A DNA stretch of 64,000 nucleotides from Prorocentrum cordatum (taxonomy: Eukaryota; Sar; Dinophyceae; Prorocentrales; Prorocentraceae), in the NCBI GenBank assembly GCA_963575745.1, contig CAUYUJ010000370.1, forward strand, positions 550,382-614,381, given 5' to 3'. Positions within the stretch are counted from its first letter, which is position 1, and each line of letters opens with the position of its first letter. A model generated the notes under the pieces. It had not been told where the DNA came from, ran no database searches, and saw nothing but the letters and a program-made list of their open reading frames with translations. Both the position numbers and the translations under genes were made by a program. This document shows, in pieces, positions 60,825-64,000 of the stretch.

Positions 60825-61399
60825 TCAGTCCTCCGCCGGCTCTGAGGACTCGCCATCAACTCGGAACTCAAGCTCCATATCACAGCGCGTTTTCAGAGAT
60901 GCCTGCGCCTTGCCAATTGCCCTGGCCCTCTTGCGATCACTGCGATGATGGCCGGACAACGGGCCCGCCAAGCCCCGGCCCTCTAAAAGCCACCCGATGA
61001 GATACCCCAGCGGCCTCTTCTTGAGAACTCTGTTTGCCCTGCACAGCCCGCGACATGTGCGCGCGCAATGGGCCCCGAACCCATGCGCCTCACGATGGTA
61101 GACGAGACTGCCATGGCACTCTGGTGGATCACTGTCGTCGAAAACGGGATAGGAATTCCAAGCCTCGCCTTTAGGCCCTCCCCTCTTCCGTTTCTTACCC
61201 TTGGGCTCGACCGGCTTGGGCGCTGTCCTGTCCCAATCCTTCATGCGCGACTTGGCCCCCGCAAAGTCAGGGCCCCCGAGGACCCATTGGCGGAGGGCTC
61301 CAGCGGGGTCGGCCATGACAGCTTGGAACGGCTGCGTCATGTCCAAGCGGAGCTGACAAGCGTCGCAGCCCTGGCGCCCGCAAGCAGCGTGCCAGACGC
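60825..61399 (-). CDS. Unknown multi-exon gene B, last exon (Cys/His-rich)
   Basis: Starts after GCGACCCCAG at 61401-61400 and reads VWHAACGRQGCDACQLRLDM, TQPFQAVMADPAGALRQWVL, a basic linker KPVEPKGKKRKRGGPKGEAW, then ECHGSLVYHREAHGFGAHCA, RTCRGLCRANRVLKKRPLGY and LIGWLLEG, ending ...DMELEFRVDGESSEPAED and a stop at 60825. The CHG...AHC..TCRGLC pattern suggests a zinc-binding fold, with a nuclear-localisation-like KKRKR before it. The open frame extends 5' to 61739, but that part is Gly/Ala/Pro low complexity. No family name is offered; the Cys/His block followed by RPLGxLIGWL looks conserved-domain-like. Confidence 0.55.
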
Positions 61400-61939
61400 C
61401 TGGGGTCGCGCTCCACGCGCGCCCAATAGCCCCCCCGGCTGCATTCGTTAACCAACCATCTCCAACACCAGGAATTTCAGCAGGCCCCACTCCCTCGCCC
61501 TCGCCCCTGCTCTCGCCGTCGCCCGCGGCGCCCGGCGCGTCTCCGCCAGGGGCCCCCGGCGCCTTCGTCGGAGAAGTGAACCGACGTCGGGCCGACCGCG
61601 GGCCGCCGAGACCGAGGCCGAACGCGCGCCTATCACATGATGACACGGGAGGGGAGGTGAACTCACTGATGCCCGAGGGTGAGCAATGCAGAACTGAAGG
61701 ATACGCTGACAATGTCCATGGCGGGCAACGCCAATGCAATGCAAGGCCATGTATGTCTTATGCAAGGCACCAACGCAATGTCCAGCGCAATGCTGAGCCA
61801 CCTGGCCTTCGAGGCCCACACGCGCGCGCCGACGCGCTCGCAGGCGCTCGCGCTCGCGCACGCACGCACGCGCACACGCGCCGATGCGCGCCCCGCCCCC
61901 CTCAGACATATAACTCTGAAGGCAGCTCGCGATTTCAAA

Positions 61940-62097
61940 GGCGGGCCTTTGCCTTATGGTCGCCAGCTGCGCCCTTCCAATCCTGTTCGAGCTCGGGGTC
62001 AATATCTTCGTGCCTCTGACCCCCCTCCACCAGCAAATCCGCGTGCACTGGGACATGGATGTCCTCGTGGCCACGACCATCGTCTGACCTCGGAGGG
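61940..62097 (-). CDS. Unknown gene B, possible middle exon
   Basis: After TCAG the minus strand reads DDGRGHEDIHVPVHADLLVE, GGQRHEDIDPELEQDWKGAA and GDHKAKARL. Short, charged and protein-like, placed between the clear exons of gene B. Phase with its neighbours was not established. Confidence 0.35.
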
Positions 62098-62439
62098 CGC
62101 CTGCATGCGCGCGCGAATGCGCCTCCCCATTGCCCCCCCCGCACCCGCCAACTCCCTGCCCTCCCCGATCCCCGCCTTTCCCCTTGACCTCCTTGGATGG
62201 GGGGGGGGCAAAGGAGGCGCATGCGCGGGTAAGCTCGCTGCGGCCCCATCCACTGCCCGGGGCCCTGAAGGTTCCGATCACTCGCTCGCTTCTCCAACCG
62301 CCCCTGCCGCAGGTGCTGCGGGGCCGAGCCCCTCGCCCGCCCCCGCTTCGGGCCCTCCTCCCGCGGCCGCAGCGGGCGCCCCGCCCGCGCCTGCCGCGGG
62401 CGCTCCGCTCGCGCCTCCAGCGGGCCCGCGCCCCCGGCC

Positions 62440-62535
62440 GCGGCCGCGGCCGCCGCCGCCGCCGCGACCGCGGCGCCCTGGCTCGCCTGGCGCGGGGGGG
62501 GGGGGGGCTCTCGCGGGGGGGGGGGGTCCTTCTAC
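62440..62535. repeat. CCG/CGG and poly-G tract
   Basis: CGGCCGCGGCCGCCGCCGCC followed by two G runs. Confidence 0.9.
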
Positions 62536-62568
62536 CCCCAAAAGCACAATAATTAAAGTGCTTTCAAT

Positions 62569-62800
62569 GGAAGAACGTTTCGGGCATCGTAAGTCCGAGG
62601 CCTCCAGTGGAAGAAGGCTTTGGGCACCTTGAGTCCGATGCCTTTGGGCTCCAGGAACCATGGAAGAACGCTCTGGGCAGATTAAATGCGAGGCCGTGCG
62701 TGGAATAACGCTTTGGGCGCTTGTGTTTTTTTCACATTTATAGATATAAGGGCGGCTAGTGTCCGAGAGCGTTCGTGGAATAACGCGTTGGGGATTTATG
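62569..62800. repeat. ~40-50 bp tandem repeat, 5 copies
   Basis: TGGAAGAACGTTTCGGGCAT, TGGAAGAAGGCTTTGGGCAC, TGGAAGAACGCTCTGGGCAG, TGGAATAACGCTTTGGGCGC and TGGAATAACGCGTTGGGG start copies at 62569, 62609, 62661, 62700 and 62775, most followed by (T)AAGTCCGAGGCC-like sequence. Two copies of ATGGGGTCCGATCACCCCC follow at 62859 and 62899. Confidence 0.75.
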
Positions 62801-63009
62801 TGATCCCATTATATATACACACATACACATACATATATACATATATACATGTGTATACATGGGGTCCGATCACCCCCCATTCGTGTTATCCCAGGTATAT
62901 GGGGTCCGATCACCCCCTTTGGCTCAGCGACGTAGCCACTGGGGGGGTGCGCGTCCGTGGGATTCGGGGTTGGGGGTGCACGACCAATTCCCCCTCTCGG
63001 TGGCTGAAC

Positions 63010-63728
63010 CCCCTTTGGAAAAGCGCAACAGTGTTCGAGGAGTCCGGCGCAACGCCAGGCCCGGCGCTGGGCTTCCCCCCCTTGCTCAAAGCCTGCTTGA
63101 ATGCCTTGCGGGCCCGTGACGCTAAAAGCGCCTTCGCCTCGTCTGCCTGAAGCTCTGCAACCGTCAACTCGCGCGAAACGGCCGTGATGCGGAACCTGTC
63201 TATAAACCCGACATAGGGCTCCCATGTGTATCTGATGAACACCAGGTCACTTGCCTTCCGATTGCCAAGTATCTGCTCCGACATATCATGTTCTGTCTGC
63301 ATGCGAATGGACAGTGGATCACGCACGAATGTAAGCTTTACGTCGCAGGGGGGCTCTGGAGAAGGCCACGATGCGTGCGCCGCATCGGGCGGCGCGCCCT
63401 CCCGCTCCAATATGACAAACTCCCCTTGGGACCTCCCGATCTTGGCGCGGCGGGGCGCCGCGCCTCGATCGTGCCACTGCCTCGCACCTCTGTCCACGAC
63501 TCCGATGAGCTGGAAGACTCCGCGGGCCTTCGAGAGGGCAAGGGAAGCGAGCCTCCGCATCGCCTCGGCAAAAATGGTCATCTCCTCGAGCTTCGCGTCG
63601 CCGACCGCGGATCGGCAGGCTGGCGGCCACGCAGAGCAGGGGATATTCGCCACCACTGATACAGGGAAGTGTGGGTCAGGGCCCACGGGGGGGCGATGCC
63701 GGGCGTCGAAAGCGTCAGAACCGCCCTG
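63010..63728 (-). CDS. Unknown multi-exon gene B, first recognisable exon
   Basis: Starts after TCATTCAG (acceptor near 63729) and reads GSDAFDARHRPPVGPDPHFP, VSVVANIPCSAWPPACRSAV, GDAKLEEMTIFAEAMRRLAS, ALSKARGVFQLIGVVDRGAR, GEFVILEREGAPPDAAHASW, DVKLTFVRDPLSIRMQTEHD, MSEQILGNRKASDLVFIRYT, WEPYVGFIDRFRITAVSREL and TVAELQADEAKALLASRARK. This is one of the cleanest coding stretches in the window, with alternating strand/helix character. Its end (about 63010) is approximate; the frame continues but loses protein character after NTVALFQRG. No domain recognised. It lies upstream of, and on the same strand as, the Cys/His-rich exon at 61399. Confidence 0.6.
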
Positions 63729-64000
63729 AATGAAATTCCTCCTCAAACGCTGGGCCCGAAGATGCGCCATAGACAAAGGGCATTCGCTGCCGCCCATTCC
63801 CCGCGGCGTCCTCGGAGAGAAACAGAGCACGCTGACTGCGCATCCCCGCCTCCCCGCCCTGCCCCTGCCCCTCCCCCATCAGGGGCCCGAAGGGGTTCGG
63901 GGGTGACCGAGACGGCGCAAGTGGGCAGGCGGGCGCGGAAGGCGAAGCAGCGGCATCAAGAGGAGCGGGGAGACATCGAAAGCATAGGAGACAGCAAGAA
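63729..64000. other. Unassigned right edge
   Basis: GC-rich. It may be intron of gene B, since the first recognised exon starts at an acceptor. No further exon seen. Confidence 0.4.

Noticed and set aside
1-64000. Dinoflagellate spliced-leader gene or relic (TTTTGGCTCAAG)
   Set aside because: Looked for the motif on both strands by eye; no convincing match seen.

Overview
This window looks like a fragment of a dinoflagellate nuclear genome. The grounds are a GC-rich base composition, very dense micro- and minisatellites, no prokaryote-style gene packing, and short exons whose best splice sites include GT-AG, GC-AG and GA-AG pairs. The retroelements and cytosine-methyltransferase-like sequences are also of the kind known from dinoflagellates. 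The genus cannot be told from the sequence. No rRNA, tRNA, spliced-leader gene, CRISPR array or operon was found.

About 0-8.4 kb is repeats and unassigned DNA: a 250-bp tandem repeat, a CGCGACCCACC minisatellite, long TCC/CACCAT/ATC tracts, the first of two 192-bp TA-flanked MITEs, and an oligo(T) insert bounded by a perfect 19-bp duplication. At 8.7-9.7 kb is a broken non-LTR reverse transcriptase (RT). At 10.7-14.2 kb is a decayed Ty1/copia polyprotein (end of integrase, CxxC insert, methyltransferase-like PPC domain, RT, RNase H). From 14.2 to 37.7 kb the sequence is almost all satellites, fold-back elements, GGCCCCAAGAGGCC-like arrays and AT-rich tracts. The second MITE, inserted in an AAGCTA satellite, and a 75-bp (25-codon) satellite of about 20 copies lie here.

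From 38 kb on, coding sequence reappears, always on the minus strand. A spliced C5-cytosine-methyltransferase-like gene lies at 38.0-40.4 kb. A LINE (coiled-coil ORF1, APE endonuclease, RT) spans 41.5-49.5 kb and is split inside its endonuclease by about 4.1 kb of foreign repeat-rich DNA. A multi-exon gene of unknown function lies at 49.8-55.3 kb, and a second unknown multi-exon gene at 60.8-63.7 kb. Between the last two lies a 73-bp satellite and a 3-kb GAGGCTGAGGCAGGCT minisatellite containing a 477-bp segmental duplication.

Most recognisable coding sequences carry stops or frameshifts, so the copia, the LINE and the lone RT are dead copies, and the methyltransferase gene carries an in-frame TGA. 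The two unknown genes look like host genes. Two separate methyltransferase-like sequences (one inside a retrotransposon, one a spliced gene) are the most notable biology here.
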